Below are positions 25,776-34,450 of a DNA stretch of 34,450 nucleotides, one piece after another (position 1 is the stretch's first letter; every line of letters begins with the position of its first letter). Position numbers and translations under genes: made by a program. The stretch comes from Ideonella azotifigens (lineage in GTDB: Bacteria; Pseudomonadota; Gammaproteobacteria; Burkholderiales; Burkholderiaceae_C): contig NZ_VIDT01000007.1 in assembly GCF_006519715.1 (NCBI RefSeq), positions 1 to 34,450 of the forward strand. Reading direction: 5' to 3'. The notes beneath the pieces were generated by a model that was not told the DNA's origin, did not search any database, and saw nothing but the letters and a program-made list of their open reading frames with translations.

Positions 25776-27962
25776 ATGGCACGCTATCTTGGGAAAGAAA
25801 TGACCCGCGTGGACGGGATCGCCAAAGTCACGGGCAAGGCCAAATACACGGCCGAGTTCCAGGTCCCGCATGTGGCCTACGGCTTCATCGTGCTGAGCAC
25901 CGTGGCCAAAGGTCGGATCACCGCGATCGATGCCCGCGAGGCCGAGAACGCAGCGGGCGTGGTGCGCGTATTCACCCATCTGAACGCTGGCCGCCTGGGC
26001 AAGGCGCCAGCGGCCAGTGCGCCGCCGCAGTGGTCTTGGCCGCTGCAGTCGGATCGGGTGTTCTTCAACGGCCAGCCGATCGCATTGGTGGTCGCCGAAA
26101 CTTACGAGCAGGCGCGCCATGCCGCACGGCTGGTCAAGGCCACCTATCAAACCGAGCCGCACGTCACCGAGTTGCAGACAGTGCTGGGCCGCGCCATGCC
26201 GATACCGCAGAACACGCTGCCACGCGGCGACCCGGCCGGCGCGCTGAAGTCGGCAGAGGTCAAAGTAGAGGCCGAATATCACATCCCGATCAACCACCAC
26301 AATCCGATGGAGCCGCATGCGGCGATCGCGTTCTGGGAAGGTGAGAACCTCACGATTTTCGACAAGACACAGAACGTCTACGGCGTGCAGAAACACCTGG
26401 CCGAAGGCCTGGCCGTGCCGGCCGAGAACATCCGCGTGGTGTCGCCTTTCGTCGGTGGTGCCTTCGGCTCATCGCTCAAGCCCAACTACTACCCCTCGCT
26501 GACCGCCATGGCCGCGCGCGAACTCCGGCGTCCGGTCAAGGTGGTCTTCACCCGCACGCAGATGTTCACCGGCCACGGCTACCGGCCGCAGACGATCCAG
26601 AAGGTCGCGCTGGGCGCGGACCGCAGCGGCAAGTTGCAGGCCATCGTCCAGGAAGCGTTTCACAACACCTCGTCCTTCGAGGCGTTCTCGGACAACACCA
26701 CCGGCTTTCTCAAACAGGTCTATGCCTGCGCGAACCTGGACATGCCGCTGAAGGTGGCAGCCACCGACTTGCCCACGCCGACCTGGATGCGCGCGCCCGG
26801 GGCGGTCAGCGGCATGTTCGCGCTGGAAAGCGCGATGGATGAGCTGTCCTATGCGCTAAAGATCGATCCGCTGCAACTGCGCCTGATCAACTACGCCGAG
26901 GTCGATCCGGTCAGCGGCAAGCCGTTCTCGAGCAAGGCCCTGCGCGAGTGCTACCGCCTGGGCGCGGAGAAGTTCGGCTGGAAGAACCGCAACCCTGAGC
27001 CGCGCTCGATGCGCGACGGCAAGCTGTTGGTGGGCTGGGGCATGGCGTCGAGCGTGTGGGGCGCGATGCAGATGCCTGCGAGCGCCAAGGTCACCTACCG
27101 CGCCGACGGAACCGCCAGCGTTGCCAGCGCGACCAGCGACATCGGACCCGGCACCTACACCGTGATGACCATGATCGCGGCGGAGTTCCTGGGCCTTCGG
27201 ATGGATCAGGTGAAATTCGAGCTGGGTGATACACGCCAGCCTCAGGCCCCGGCGCAAGGCGGCTCGTGGACGACGTCCAGCGTCGGGTCTGCCGTGCGCG
27301 GCGCGGCGCTGACGATCACCGCCAAGCTGCTGGATTTGGCGAACCGCGAGGCCGCCTCGCCGCTGAGCGGCATCGCTGCCGAAAACGTCGAGATGCTCGA
27401 TGGCCGCCTGCGCTCCAAGAGCGATCCTTCGCGCGCGGTCGACATTGCCGAGGTCATGCGGCGCACCGGTACCAACGAGATCACCGAAGTCTTTAACTCG
27501 ACCCCATCACCCGAACGAGAAAAGTACGCCTCACTCGCCCACGGCGCCCAGTTCGTCGAGGTGAAGGTCGATCCCGACCTGGGCACGATGCGGGTGACCC
27601 GGGTGATCGAGATCACCGCCTGCGGAAAGATCCTCAACCCGCTGGCCTCGCACAGCCAGGAGATCGGCGGCGTGGTCTGGGGCATCGGGATGGCGCTGGA
27701 GGAAGCCACCGAAGTCGATCACCGCACGGGCCGCTTCATGACAGCCAACTTGCAGCATTACCACGTGCCGGTGAACGCCGACATCCACGCCATCGAGACC
27801 ATCTTTGTGGAAGAAGACGACACCATCGTCAATCCACTGGGGGTCAAAGGCATGGGAGAGTTGGGCATGGTCGGCATTCCGGCCGCCATCGCCAATGCTG
27901 TGTATCACGCCACCGGCAAGCGCATCCGCGATCTACCGATCACCCCAGAGAAACTCCTGTGA
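25776..27962 (+). CDS. paoC: Aldehyde oxidoreductase molybdenum-binding subunit PaoC
   Basis: 728 residues from ATG 25776 with AAGGAGA at 25763-25769. The opening RVDGIAKVTGKAKYTAEF is typical of the large subunits. The Mo-site loop VGGAFGSSLKP is near residue 230, PAQGGSWTTSSVGSAVRG contacts the cofactor, and the catalytic glutamate is in GVKGMGELGMVG (about E695). Together with paoAB it forms a periplasmic oxidase of aromatic and other aldehydes. PaoC normally needs the chaperone PaoD (XdhC family) for cofactor insertion; no intact one follows, and the XdhC-like gene at 29137 is truncated. Confidence 0.9.
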   Translation: MARYLGKEMTRVDGIAKVTGKAKYTAEFQVPHVAYGFIVLSTVAKGRITAIDAREAENAAGVVRVFTHLNAGRLGKAPAASAPPQWSWPLQSDRVFFNGQPIALVVAETYEQARHAARLVKATYQTEPHVTELQTVLGRAMPIPQNTLPRGDPAGALKSAEVKVEAEYHIPINHHNPMEPHAAIAFWEGENLTIFDKTQNVYGVQKHLAEGLAVPAENIRVVSPFVGGAFGSSLKPNYYPSLTAMAARELRRPVKVVFTRTQMFTGHGYRPQTIQKVALGADRSGKLQAIVQEAFHNTSSFEAFSDNTTGFLKQVYACANLDMPLKVAATDLPTPTWMRAPGAVSGMFALESAMDELSYALKIDPLQLRLINYAEVDPVSGKPFSSKALRECYRLGAEKFGWKNRNPEPRSMRDGKLLVGWGMASSVWGAMQMPASAKVTYRADGTASVASATSDIGPGTYTVMTMIAAEFLGLRMDQVKFELGDTRQPQAPAQGGSWTTSSVGSAVRGAALTITAKLLDLANREAASPLSGIAAENVEMLDGRLRSKSDPSRAVDIAEVMRRTGTNEITEVFNSTPSPEREKYASLAHGAQFVEVKVDPDLGTMRVTRVIEITACGKILNPLASHSQEIGGVVWGIGMALEEATEVDHRTGRFMTANLQHYHVPVNADIHAIETIFVEEDDTIVNPLGVKGMGELGMVGIPAAIANAVYHATGKRIRDLPITPEKLL

Positions 27963-27973
27963 CTTCACCCAAC

Positions 27974-27987
27974 CCGCAAGCTTGCGG
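27974..27987. other. 14-base perfect palindrome after paoC
   Basis: CCGCAAGCTTGCGG reads the same on both strands and lies 12 bases after the paoC stop. There is no T-tract, so it is at most a weak pause or processing site. The rest of the 197-base gap (27963-28159) has no recognisable gene; a ribosome site GGAGA stands before the aldo/keto reductase. Confidence 0.35.
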
Positions 27988-28159
27988 TGGGTGGTGTGTT
28001 CTGGTCGCTGGATGTCGCCACCGGCAAGGGGCAATCGATTCCGGCGCGGGCTGCTCGCTTCGCTGTCCGCGCCAGTTGCGTTCTTCGTCCTCTGCGCGAC
28101 GCCCGCGTCCCTGACGCCTGATCAGTCGTGCACAGAAAATTAACTACCGGAGAATCAAG

Positions 28160-29035
28160 ATGAAAGTTGATGCCAGCCTTGCCGGTCAGTTCGCCATTGG
28201 CGGCGATCTGACGGTCAACCGCCTGGGCTTCGGCGCGATGCGCATCACCGGACCCAACGTGTGGGGCGAACCGGAGAACCGCGACGAGGCGATCCGCGTT
28301 CTGAAGCGCCTGCCGGAGATCGGTGTCGATCTGATCGACACGGCCGACAGCTACGGACCGTTCGTCAGCGAACAGCTCATCGCCGAGGCACTGCACCCTC
28401 ACGGTAGGATCAAGATCGCAACCAAGGGCAGTCTCGTGCGCTACCCCGGCAACGCCACCAGCCCATCTTGGCCGGTGATCGGCGACCCCGCCTATCTGCG
28501 CCAGTGCGTTTACATGAGCCTGCGACGGCTGAAGCTCGAACAGATCGACCTCTGGCAGCTCCACCGCATCGACCCGAAGGTGCCGCGTGCAGAGCAGTTC
28601 GGCGCCATCCGCGAATTCATCGACGAAGGCCTGATTCGGCATGCCGGCCTGAGCCAGGTGCCGGTCGAGGCCATCGAAGAGGCGTGCAAGTACTTCCCAG
28701 TGGCAACGGTGCAGAACCGCTACAACCTGGCCGACCGGGCGGATGAGGACGTGCTCGACTACTGCGAGGCGAACGGGATCGGTTTCATCCCTTGGTTCCC
28801 GCTGGCGGCGGGCGCTCTCGTCAAACCCGGCGGAGCGGTGGACGCGCTCGCCAAGGCGAAGGGCGCCACGGCCGGCCAGATCGCACTGGCCTGGCTGTTG
28901 AAGCGCAGCTCCGTGATCCTGCCCATTCCCGGCACGAGCACGATGGCTCACCTGGAGGAAAACGTGGCCGCCGCGGCGATCACACTCAGCGACGAGGAAT
29001 TTGCCGAACTTGATGCTGCTGCCCCGCGCGGTTGA
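28160..29035 (+). CDS. Aldo/keto reductase
   Basis: 291 residues forming the standard TIM-barrel reductase. The opening [13 protein letters not shown] is followed by the catalytic tetrad D60, Y65, K89 and H135 ([20 protein letters not shown]). The C-terminal NADPH segment reads [16 protein letters not shown]. Bacterial members of this YdhF/PLR-like group reduce aldehydes and ketones in the cytoplasm. The ATG at 28160 follows GGAGA. It is the last plus-strand gene of the redox run and faces the convergent XdhC remnant. Confidence 0.9.
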   Translation: MKVDASLAGQFAIGGDLTVNRLGFGAMRITGPNVWGEPENRDEAIRVLKRLPEIGVDLIDTADSYGPFVSEQLIAEALHPHGRIKIATKGSLVRYPGNATSPSWPVIGDPAYLRQCVYMSLRRLKLEQIDLWQLHRIDPKVPRAEQFGAIREFIDEGLIRHAGLSQVPVEAIEEACKYFPVATVQNRYNLADRADEDVLDYCEANGIGFIPWFPLAAGALVKPGGAVDALAKAKGATAGQIALAWLLKRSSVILPIPGTSTMAHLEENVAAAAITLSDEEFAELDAAAPRG

Positions 29036-29136
29036 ACCCATGCACACGGCCTGCCGGCTGCGGCTGCCGCGGCCTGTGCAGGCGTGCGCCTTTCACCTTG
29101 AATAACCCGACCGAGCCCTCGGGCCTGGATCTGCCG

Positions 29137-29940
29137 TCAGATCAAATCTTCACGAACTCTCGCTTCCGACCCGACGTTGAAGTGCTCGCCAAGACGCTGC
29201 CTGCACGCCAGGCTGTTGCGCCGGCTTCCGATGGCACCGATGTACATCGCCTGGGTCGCAAGGGCATCGATCAGCGCGAGGTCGTCGAGCTTCGGGTCGT
29301 GGCTCAGCGCAATGACGGCGGTGCGCCGGTCCGGGCGGAAGGCGACGACGGCGTCGTCCGGCATGTCCGTCACGATCCGCGCGCCCGGCACGCTCCACGA
29401 ACCAAGGTCCTCGCGCCGGGGGTCGCAGACGGTGACTGCAAAACCGTTGAAGAGCGCCATCGTGGCCAGGTACTCCGCCAGCTGCCCCGCGCCGATGAGC
29501 AGCATGCGGTAACCGGGGCCGAAGGTCTGCGATGCGAAGTCCGCATTGAGCTGCAAGGCCTCCGGCGCGCTCCTGTCGGCCAGCGACGCCGAGCCGTCGA
29601 TCAAGCGAACCGTGCGGCGAACGAGTCGCCCCTCGGCGAGTGCGTCGACAAGCACTTGCAGCGGCTCGACAGCAGGGTCGAACTCCGCCAGCAGTTCGAG
29701 CGTGCCGCCACAAGGCAGGCCGAAGCGCCGCGCTTCGTCCGAGTTGACGCCGTAGCGCATGAAGGTGCGGGCGGCTTCATCCGGCTGGCGCCAGGCAGTG
29801 CGGCCAGTCACCAGCCGATGCAGGAGATCGTCCTCGATGCACCCACCGCTGACCGATCCGACCACCGCGCCGTCGGCAGCCAGCGCTGTTGGCGCCGACC
29901 GGAAACTGAGCCGCTCAGTTTCCGGTCGGCGCCAACAATG
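29137..29940 (-). pseudogene. XdhC/PaoD-like Mo-cofactor chaperone, truncated at both ends
   Basis: The minus frame (open 29137-30012) carries XdhC sequence from AADGAVVGSVSGGCIEDDLL through RFGLPCGGTLELLAEFDP to the Rossmann-like domain (RMLLIGAGQLAEYLA, VCDPRRED) and YIGAIGSRRNS, then stops soon after LGEHFNVG. Intact XdhC proteins have about 45-60 more residues before GSVSGGC, including a G-S-S-P-R-P segment, and about 40-50 after the end seen here. The first 35-40 codons of the frame are unrelated and pass through the 51-bp inverted repeat. XdhC-family proteins bind and insert sulfurated Mo cofactor, so this copy probably served paoABC and is no longer complete. Confidence 0.8.
29887..29937. 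repeat. Perfect 51-bp inverted repeat (24-base arms, 3-base loop)
   Basis: Arms at 29887-29910 and 29914-29937 are exact reverse complements around CCG. The match ends sharply on both sides. It spans the place where XdhC homology begins, on the 5' side of that broken gene. No T-tract follows in either direction, so it is not a normal terminator. Confidence 0.95.
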
Positions 29941-30117
29941 TGAATGGGCGGAGTGCAAGCACAGGGCGACGGGATGTCTGTTGGAACTGCGCGACGCAGC
30001 GCTCACTTCCATTTGAAAGTGGTTACCAGCTCTTTAGTCCGTCGCTACCACGCTACAAGTCAAACAATGCTGAAGCGGACTCAGCCTTGTAGGTAGATAT
30101 GTAGGTAGGAAATGAAA

Positions 30118-30136
30118 ACGGGGCGCAAGGCCCCGT
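30118..30136 (-). terminator. Rho-independent terminator of the tRNA-Ser gene
   Basis: On the minus strand, just after the tRNA, a stem of ACGGGGC and GCCCCGT encloses the loop CTTGC and is followed by TTTTC. It starts 15 bases past the CCA end, the right place and shape for an intrinsic terminator. Confidence 0.8.
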
Positions 30137-30150
30137 GTTTCATCGACTTT

Positions 30151-30238
<88 letters not shown>

Positions 30239-30247
30239 TGATAGGTG

Positions 30248-30316
30248 CACCCGTGGTCACCGGGTGAAGCCTTAGATTCTAGCTCAGGTTCTGAGCCTTC
30301 CGCGAAGCTCGCGGAA
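30248..30316 (-). terminator. Run of three small hairpins after the SNF2 gene
   Basis: Between the SNF2 stop and the tRNA are three perfect stem-loops: TTCCGCGA/TCGCGGAA (30298-30316), GCTCAG/CTGAGC (30282-30296) and CACCCG/CGGGTG (30248-30266). None is followed by a clear U-tract. They may slow or end transcription from the helicase gene before the tRNA promoter. This reading is from position only. Confidence 0.4.
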
Positions 30317-30322
30317 AGTATT

Positions 30323-33300
30323 TCATGCCCCCGGTTCTTCCTTGTCTTCGCGCATCAAGGCGATGAGTTCGTTTGCGCTGGGCAGTGCGGTGGTTTCCTG
30401 GCCTTCTAGCAGCAGGTCCGCGAGTTCGCGCTTGTCGCGGTGCAGCGTGAGGATCTTTTCCTCCAGCGTGCCTTCGGCCACCAGGCGGTAGACCGTCACC
30501 GGGCGCTGTTGGCCGATGCGGTGGGCGCGGCCGCTGGCCTGGTCTTCGGCGGCGGGGTTCCACCAGGGGTCGGCGATCACCACGTAGTCGGCCACCGTCA
30601 GGTTCAGGCCGAAGCCGCCGGCTTTCAGGCTGATGAGGAACAGCTCGCCCTGCCCGCCCTGGAAAGCGTCGACGCGCTTCATGCGTTCGGCCGCGGGCGT
30701 GCTGCCGTCCAGGTACTGGTAGGCGATGCCGGCTTCGTCCAGTGGCGCTTTCAGCAGCGTCAGGAAGTCGACGAACTGGCTGAAGACCAGCGCCTTGTGA
30801 CCGTTGGCGACCAGTTCGGCGGCCAGCTCGCCAAAGGCCTTGACCTTCGCACCGACCAGGCTCAGGTGCGGGCTTGCCAGGCGCGGGTCGCAGGCGGCCC
30901 GGCGCAGCTTCGTCAGCCCGGCCAGGATGTTGAACTGGGCCTGGCCGATGGCGTCGCCCGAGAGGCTGCGCTCTGCCGCGACCAATGCGTCTCGCCGCAA
31001 GGCTTCGTAGTGCGCCTGCTCGGCCGCTTCCAGCGGTATTTTCAGGACCAGCTCGGTGCGCGGCGGCAAATCGTCCAGCACCTGGGCCTTGGTGCGGCGC
31101 AGGATGAAGGGCGCGATCAGGCGGCGCAGCTGGCGTTGGGCGGTCTTGTCGCGCTGGCGCTCGATGGGTCCGGCAAAACGCTCGTTGAAGCGTGCCATCG
31201 TGCCGAGCAGACCGGGATTGCAGGCGCGCATCACGGACCACAATTCGCCCAACCTGTTCTCGATTGGGGTACCTGAAAGTGCCAGGCGGAACCGGGCCTG
31301 CAGCGCAAACACGGCCTGGCTGCGCTTGGCCGCGGCGTTCTTGATCGCCTGGGCCTCGTCCATCACCAGCGTGGCCCATTCTCGGGCGGCAAAGCGCTCG
31401 GCGTCCTGCTGCAGCAGCGCATACGAGACCAGCAGCACGCTGCCGGGGGTGTCGGTCGCAATCTGGGCCGTGCGGTCTGCCCCGGCTTCGCCAAACACCT
31501 GCACGCTGAGCGAGGGCGCGAAGCGGCGCGCCTCGGCGCGCCAGTTGCCAACCAGCGAGGTGGGCGCGACAACCAGCGCCGGCCCTTTGGATGCGCGCGA
31601 CAGCAGCACCGCCAGCGCCTGCAGCGTCTTGCCAAGGCCCATGTCGTCTGCCAGGCAGGCCCCAAGCCCGGCCGAGGCCAGGCGCATGGCCCACTCGAAA
31701 CCTTCTTCCTGGTACGGCCGCAGGCTGGCCTGCAGCGTGGCCGGCAGCGCGGGCACAACCCGCCGGGCTTCGTCCAGCTCGGCCAGGCGGCGGGCGAACG
31801 CATCGTCCACCGTCAGCTGGCTGCCTTCGGCCAGTTCCTGCAGCCAGGGTGCCGCCACCTTGGGCAGGCGCAGCGACGTCAGGTCGTCCTTGCCGGACTT
31901 GGCTTCCGCCACTGCGGCCAGGTCGGCCAGGCGCTCGCGCAGCTCCTGTGTGAGCGCCAGGTAGCGGCCATCGCCCAGCGGCACGAAGCGACTCTTGGCG
32001 CCGCTGTGCAGGCCCATCAACTGCTGCAGGCTCAGCACCAGCGCTTCGTCGACTGCCAGGTCGCCGTCCAGCGCCAACCATTCCTGGCGGGTGTGCACCC
32101 GCAGCGCCAATTGGGCCAGGCCTGCGGTGTCCACGCGCAAGGCCTTGCCCTGCGGCCAGTCCAGTGCCTGCAAGGCATTCAGCGGACGCAACCTTTCGAC
32201 CAAGGTCAGTGCCTGTTCGGCATCGTCCAGCAGCCATTCGCAGGGTGCGCCGGCAGGCAGCGGCGGCAGCATCGGGCAGGCGTCCAGCACCGTGTCCAGG
32301 TGCTCGCGCTCCGCGGCGAGGTCGCGCTGCACGCCAATGGTTTCGCCCTTGACCGCGGCCACCACGCGCGCACGACCACCGCCCGGCACCAGGCGCGGGC
32401 CATCGTCGGCATGGTCAGGGCCAAAGGGCGCGGCGACCAGGCGGAGTTGCAGGCCATCGCCCACGGGAGACAGCTCGGCGCGCAGCCGTGAATCCGCGGT
32501 CAGCTCACGTGCGGCCTGCGCGCTCTGCGCTTCGTCGCTGTGGATGCGGAAATGCGTGCCCAGGCCGGTCAGCACCTCCTGCAGCTGGGCCACACCCTGC
32601 TGCGGAATGTCCAGGCCCTCGGGGCCGAGCAACTGGGCCACGCGTTTTTGCGCCGGCGTCAGGCGGATCAGCCGCGCGCGTTGCGGGCTGTCTCGCACCA
32701 CGGTGATCAGGCGCAGCTGGTCCAGCTCCTTCTGCTCGGCGGCGCTGCCGGACCAGCGCGGCGTGGCGTCGTCGCCCACCACCTGCAGCGTGGGCCACAG
32801 GCGCACGCGCAGGCGCTCGCCTTCACGGGTCACGTCCAGCTCGGGGCCGGCTTCGGTCAGCTCGACCTTGGTCTCCAGCGCATCGTCGAACACCAGGCCG
32901 GGGTGGCCAACCAATGCGGCAGCAGCGGCAGCGAGGTCGAAACGCACCTGGCGGCTGTAGGCCTCCTGTTTCAGCGTGCGGGCCACGCGGGCATCGTGCG
33001 GCGGCAGCGACTCCGCGGTGCGCTGCAGCCGTGTCAACGGCACGTCCTTGGGCTTGCCCCAGCCGCGCACGCCGCGCTTCTGCTCCATGGCCTGCAGGTC
33101 CAGCACCTGGCCCTGGCGGCCCAGCTCCAGCACCCACAGCAGCTGGGTTTCATCCGAGGACGTGGCGCCCGCGGCTGGCTCGGGCGCAACCACCGCGCGC
33201 AGTGCGTCCAGCGCCACTTCCCAGCGCTCACGAGCACCGCGGATGAAGAACACCGTCTGCACGCGTTCGCCGGACAACACCTGCAGCGCAGCGCGCAACT

Positions 33301-34450
33301 GGCCGGACAGGAATGCCAGCCCTGCCCCATCAAGCTGTGCCTGCAGGCGCTGTGCGGCGTCCATCTCGTCGATGGACAGTGGCTCGGGCTGCGCGCCTTC
33401 CTTGAGCCATGCGCGCATCAGCCAGCGCCACAGGTCCAGCGGCGAGGTCTGCACCCTGCCGCCCAGCGTGTACGGGCGGAAAGGCCCCAACTCGCGCGGC
33501 ACGTCGCCCAGCCGCATCTGGATGGCAAGTGCGATGAAGCCATACGGCCCGTCCAGTACCGGCTCGCGCTTGCCGCCTTCGGCCAGGCAGAACTTCAGTG
33601 CCTTGCGCAGTTGCTCCGGGCCGCCCTGGGCCAACAGCGCCATGGGATACCAAGGGCCGATGACGGTCGAGACAAAGCGGCTGCGCTTGCCGCTGAGCTT
33701 GCGCAGCGCCGCCAGGCTGGTCTCGAAACAGGTTTCGGCTTCGACCCATTGGCCGGCATGCGCCAGCTCGACGCCACGCAGGCATTCCCGCATGGCCAGT
33801 CGGCCCGGCAGGGTGGCATCGGCCTGGCCTTCGGGCGCGGGGCGCAGCGCGGGCGCCAGCAATTCGTCCAGCTGAGACAGTTCACCGGTGCAGCAGAAGG
33901 CCTCGGCCAGGCACCAGCGCAACAGGTTGGTGGACACCGGCTCGCTGGGCTGGCGGGCAGATTCCTGCAGCAGCGCGCTGACGGTGGCCGGCAGGTCCAT
34001 GCCGGTGGGCAGGCGCCAGTTGTGGGTCCAGCCCATGACCAGGTCCAGCATCGCCAGCGCACGCACTTCGACGTGCAGCCAGTCGACCATGGGCGGCGCC
34101 ATCAGGCCTTCCAGCACGGCCGGCAACAGTTGCTCCACAGCGTCGCAGCCCCAGGGCAGGCGCGATTCGAGCTGGCGCAGCTTCGCCAGCTCACCGCCGC
34201 TCAGTGCCTCCAGGCGCAGGCGGGCGACGGCGGCTTCGACCGACGGGAGACGCCCGTCGTAGCGCGAATGGCCAATGCTGATCGCGGGGTAACCGTCGAC
34301 CATCGCCAGCGTGCTGCGCAAGGTCTCCAGCGACAGGTCCAGCAGGGCAGACCAGGCGGGGGCCAGCGCCCTGGGCGCAGGCGTCCAGAAGCCGGTGCGC
34401 CGCAGGTCCTGCTCGACCCAGCCGGCCTTGGCCAGTGCTTGCAAGGTCAG
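30323..34450 (-). CDS. SNF2-family DEAD/DEAH helicase (5' end outside window)
   Basis: At least 1373 residues; the frame is open to the window edge, and the TTG at 34444 is unlikely to be the true start. The N-terminal 880 residues are leucine/alanine-rich with no clear motif. The ATPase follows: PYQEEGFEW, the Walker A region CLADDMGLGKTLQ (about residue 933), APTSLVGNW, the Walker B box MDEAQAIKN (about 1031), LALSGTPIENRLGELW, FILRRTK and in the C-terminal lobe FSQFVDFL, LDGSTPAAERM and GRAHRIGQQRPVTVYRL. Bacterial proteins of this RapA/HepA-related group are thought to remodel nucleoprotein or RNA polymerase complexes. It lies beyond the tRNA and looks like stable chromosomal backbone. 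Confidence 0.92.
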   Translation of the reverse strand: MTLQALAKAGWVEQDLRRTGFWTPAPRALAPAWSALLDLSLETLRSTLAMVDGYPAISIGHSRYDGRLPSVEAAVARLRLEALSGGELAKLRQLESRLPWGCDAVEQLLPAVLEGLMAPPMVDWLHVEVRALAMLDLVMGWTHNWRLPTGMDLPATVSALLQESARQPSEPVSTNLLRWCLAEAFCCTGELSQLDELLAPALRPAPEGQADATLPGRLAMRECLRGVELAHAGQWVEAETCFETSLAALRKLSGKRSRFVSTVIGPWYPMALLAQGGPEQLRKALKFCLAEGGKREPVLDGPYGFIALAIQMRLGDVPRELGPFRPYTLGGRVQTSPLDLWRWLMRAWLKEGAQPEPLSIDEMDAAQRLQAQLDGAGLAFLSGQLRAALQVLSGERVQTVFFIRGARERWEVALDALRAVVAPEPAAGATSSDETQLLWVLELGRQGQVLDLQAMEQKRGVRGWGKPKDVPLTRLQRTAESLPPHDARVARTLKQEAYSRQVRFDLAAAAAALVGHPGLVFDDALETKVELTEAGPELDVTREGERLRVRLWPTLQVVGDDATPRWSGSAAEQKELDQLRLITVVRDSPQRARLIRLTPAQKRVAQLLGPEGLDIPQQGVAQLQEVLTGLGTHFRIHSDEAQSAQAARELTADSRLRAELSPVGDGLQLRLVAAPFGPDHADDGPRLVPGGGRARVVAAVKGETIGVQRDLAAEREHLDTVLDACPMLPPLPAGAPCEWLLDDAEQALTLVERLRPLNALQALDWPQGKALRVDTAGLAQLALRVHTRQEWLALDGDLAVDEALVLSLQQLMGLHSGAKSRFVPLGDGRYLALTQELRERLADLAAVAEAKSGKDDLTSLRLPKVAAPWLQELAEGSQLTVDDAFARRLAELDEARRVVPALPATLQASLRPYQEEGFEWAMRLASAGLGACLADDMGLGKTLQALAVLLSRASKGPALVVAPTSLVGNWRAEARRFAPSLSVQVFGEAGADRTAQIATDTPGSVLLVSYALLQQDAERFAAREWATLVMDEAQAIKNAAAKRSQAVFALQARFRLALSGTPIENRLGELWSVMRACNPGLLGTMARFNERFAGPIERQRDKTAQRQLRRLIAPFILRRTKAQVLDDLPPRTELVLKIPLEAAEQAHYEALRRDALVAAERSLSGDAIGQAQFNILAGLTKLRRAACDPRLASPHLSLVGAKVKAFGELAAELVANGHKALVFSQFVDFLTLLKAPLDEAGIAYQYLDGSTPAAERMKRVDAFQGGQGELFLISLKAGGFGLNLTVADYVVIADPWWNPAAEDQASGRAHRIGQQRPVTVYRLVAEGTLEEKILTLHRDKRELADLLLEGQETTALPSANELIALMREDKEEPGA

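Noticed and set aside
27963-28159. Possible gene between paoC and the aldo/keto reductase
   Set aside because: An open stretch reads LDVATGKGQSIPARA but matches nothing I recognise, has no start signal and is short.
29032-29943. Plus-strand open frame of 303 codons
   Set aside because: It is antisense to the XdhC-like sequence, whose motifs are clear on the minus strand.
30279-32237. Minus-strand frame of 652 codons
   Set aside because: It is a shifted frame of the SNF2 helicase, which carries all helicase motifs in the frame ending at 30323.

Overview
High-GC window with dense short-spaced operons, many LysR-type regulators, Tat-exported molybdenum hydroxylases and a tricarballylate module. 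This fits a betaproteobacterium of the order Burkholderiales, possibly Comamonadaceae. That placement is inferred from gene content and protein style; no rRNA or marker gene is present.

Layout. 1-2.7 kb: end of a probable LysR gene, then tcuA-tcuB (tricarballylate oxidation). 2.9-5.0 kb: two closely related LysR genes on the minus strand, the first cut off at its 5' end where an IS481-like transposase relic begins. 5.2-10.5 kb: a zinc alcohol/aldehyde dehydrogenase divergent from the intact LysR, followed by a periplasmic molybdenum oxidoreductase (2Fe-2S subunit, Tat-exported Mo subunit) and a membrane-anchored three-haem cytochrome c. 10.5-12.3 kb: a graveyard holding a frameshifted cyclophilin-like gene, an IS5-type transposase stub with a nonsense codon, an intact small protein with two repeated modules, and an IS66 relic. 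12.3-15.2 kb: MFS transporter, a decayed old-yellow-enzyme fragment and a third LysR on the minus strand, then an AT-rich operator-like region and the 3' end of another MFS gene. 15.3-29.0 kb: a long plus-strand run of redox and hydrolase genes: cyclophilin-like lipoprotein, RibD-like reductase, NAD(P)-binding protein, Tat-exported alpha/beta hydrolase, short-chain dehydrogenases, SMP-30-like pseudogene, PQQ-type sugar dehydrogenase, metallo-beta-lactamase-fold hydrolase, paoA-paoB-paoC, aldo/keto reductase. 29.1-30.2 kb: an XdhC-like gene truncated at both ends, a perfect 51-bp inverted repeat at its 5' break, and tRNA-Ser(CGA). 30.3 kb to the end: a SNF2-family helicase that runs out of the window.

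Taken together, the centre looks like an accessory region for aldehyde, carbonyl and sugar oxidation. Substrates would be oxidised in the periplasm by two Mo enzymes and a PQQ-type dehydrogenase, with cytosolic reductases (YahK-like ADH, AKR, SDRs) acting on related carbonyls, under LysR control. The region is eroding: at least eight broken genes or IS relics lie between 2.9 and 30 kb. The only Mo-cofactor chaperone candidate seen is itself broken, so an intact copy should exist elsewhere if the Mo enzymes are active. The most unusual sequence features are a heptanucleotide repeat expansion inside the SMP-30-like gene, the 51-bp perfect inverted repeat beside the tRNA, and a three-copy 9-mer with an adjoining palindrome in the LysR/ADH divergent promoter region.
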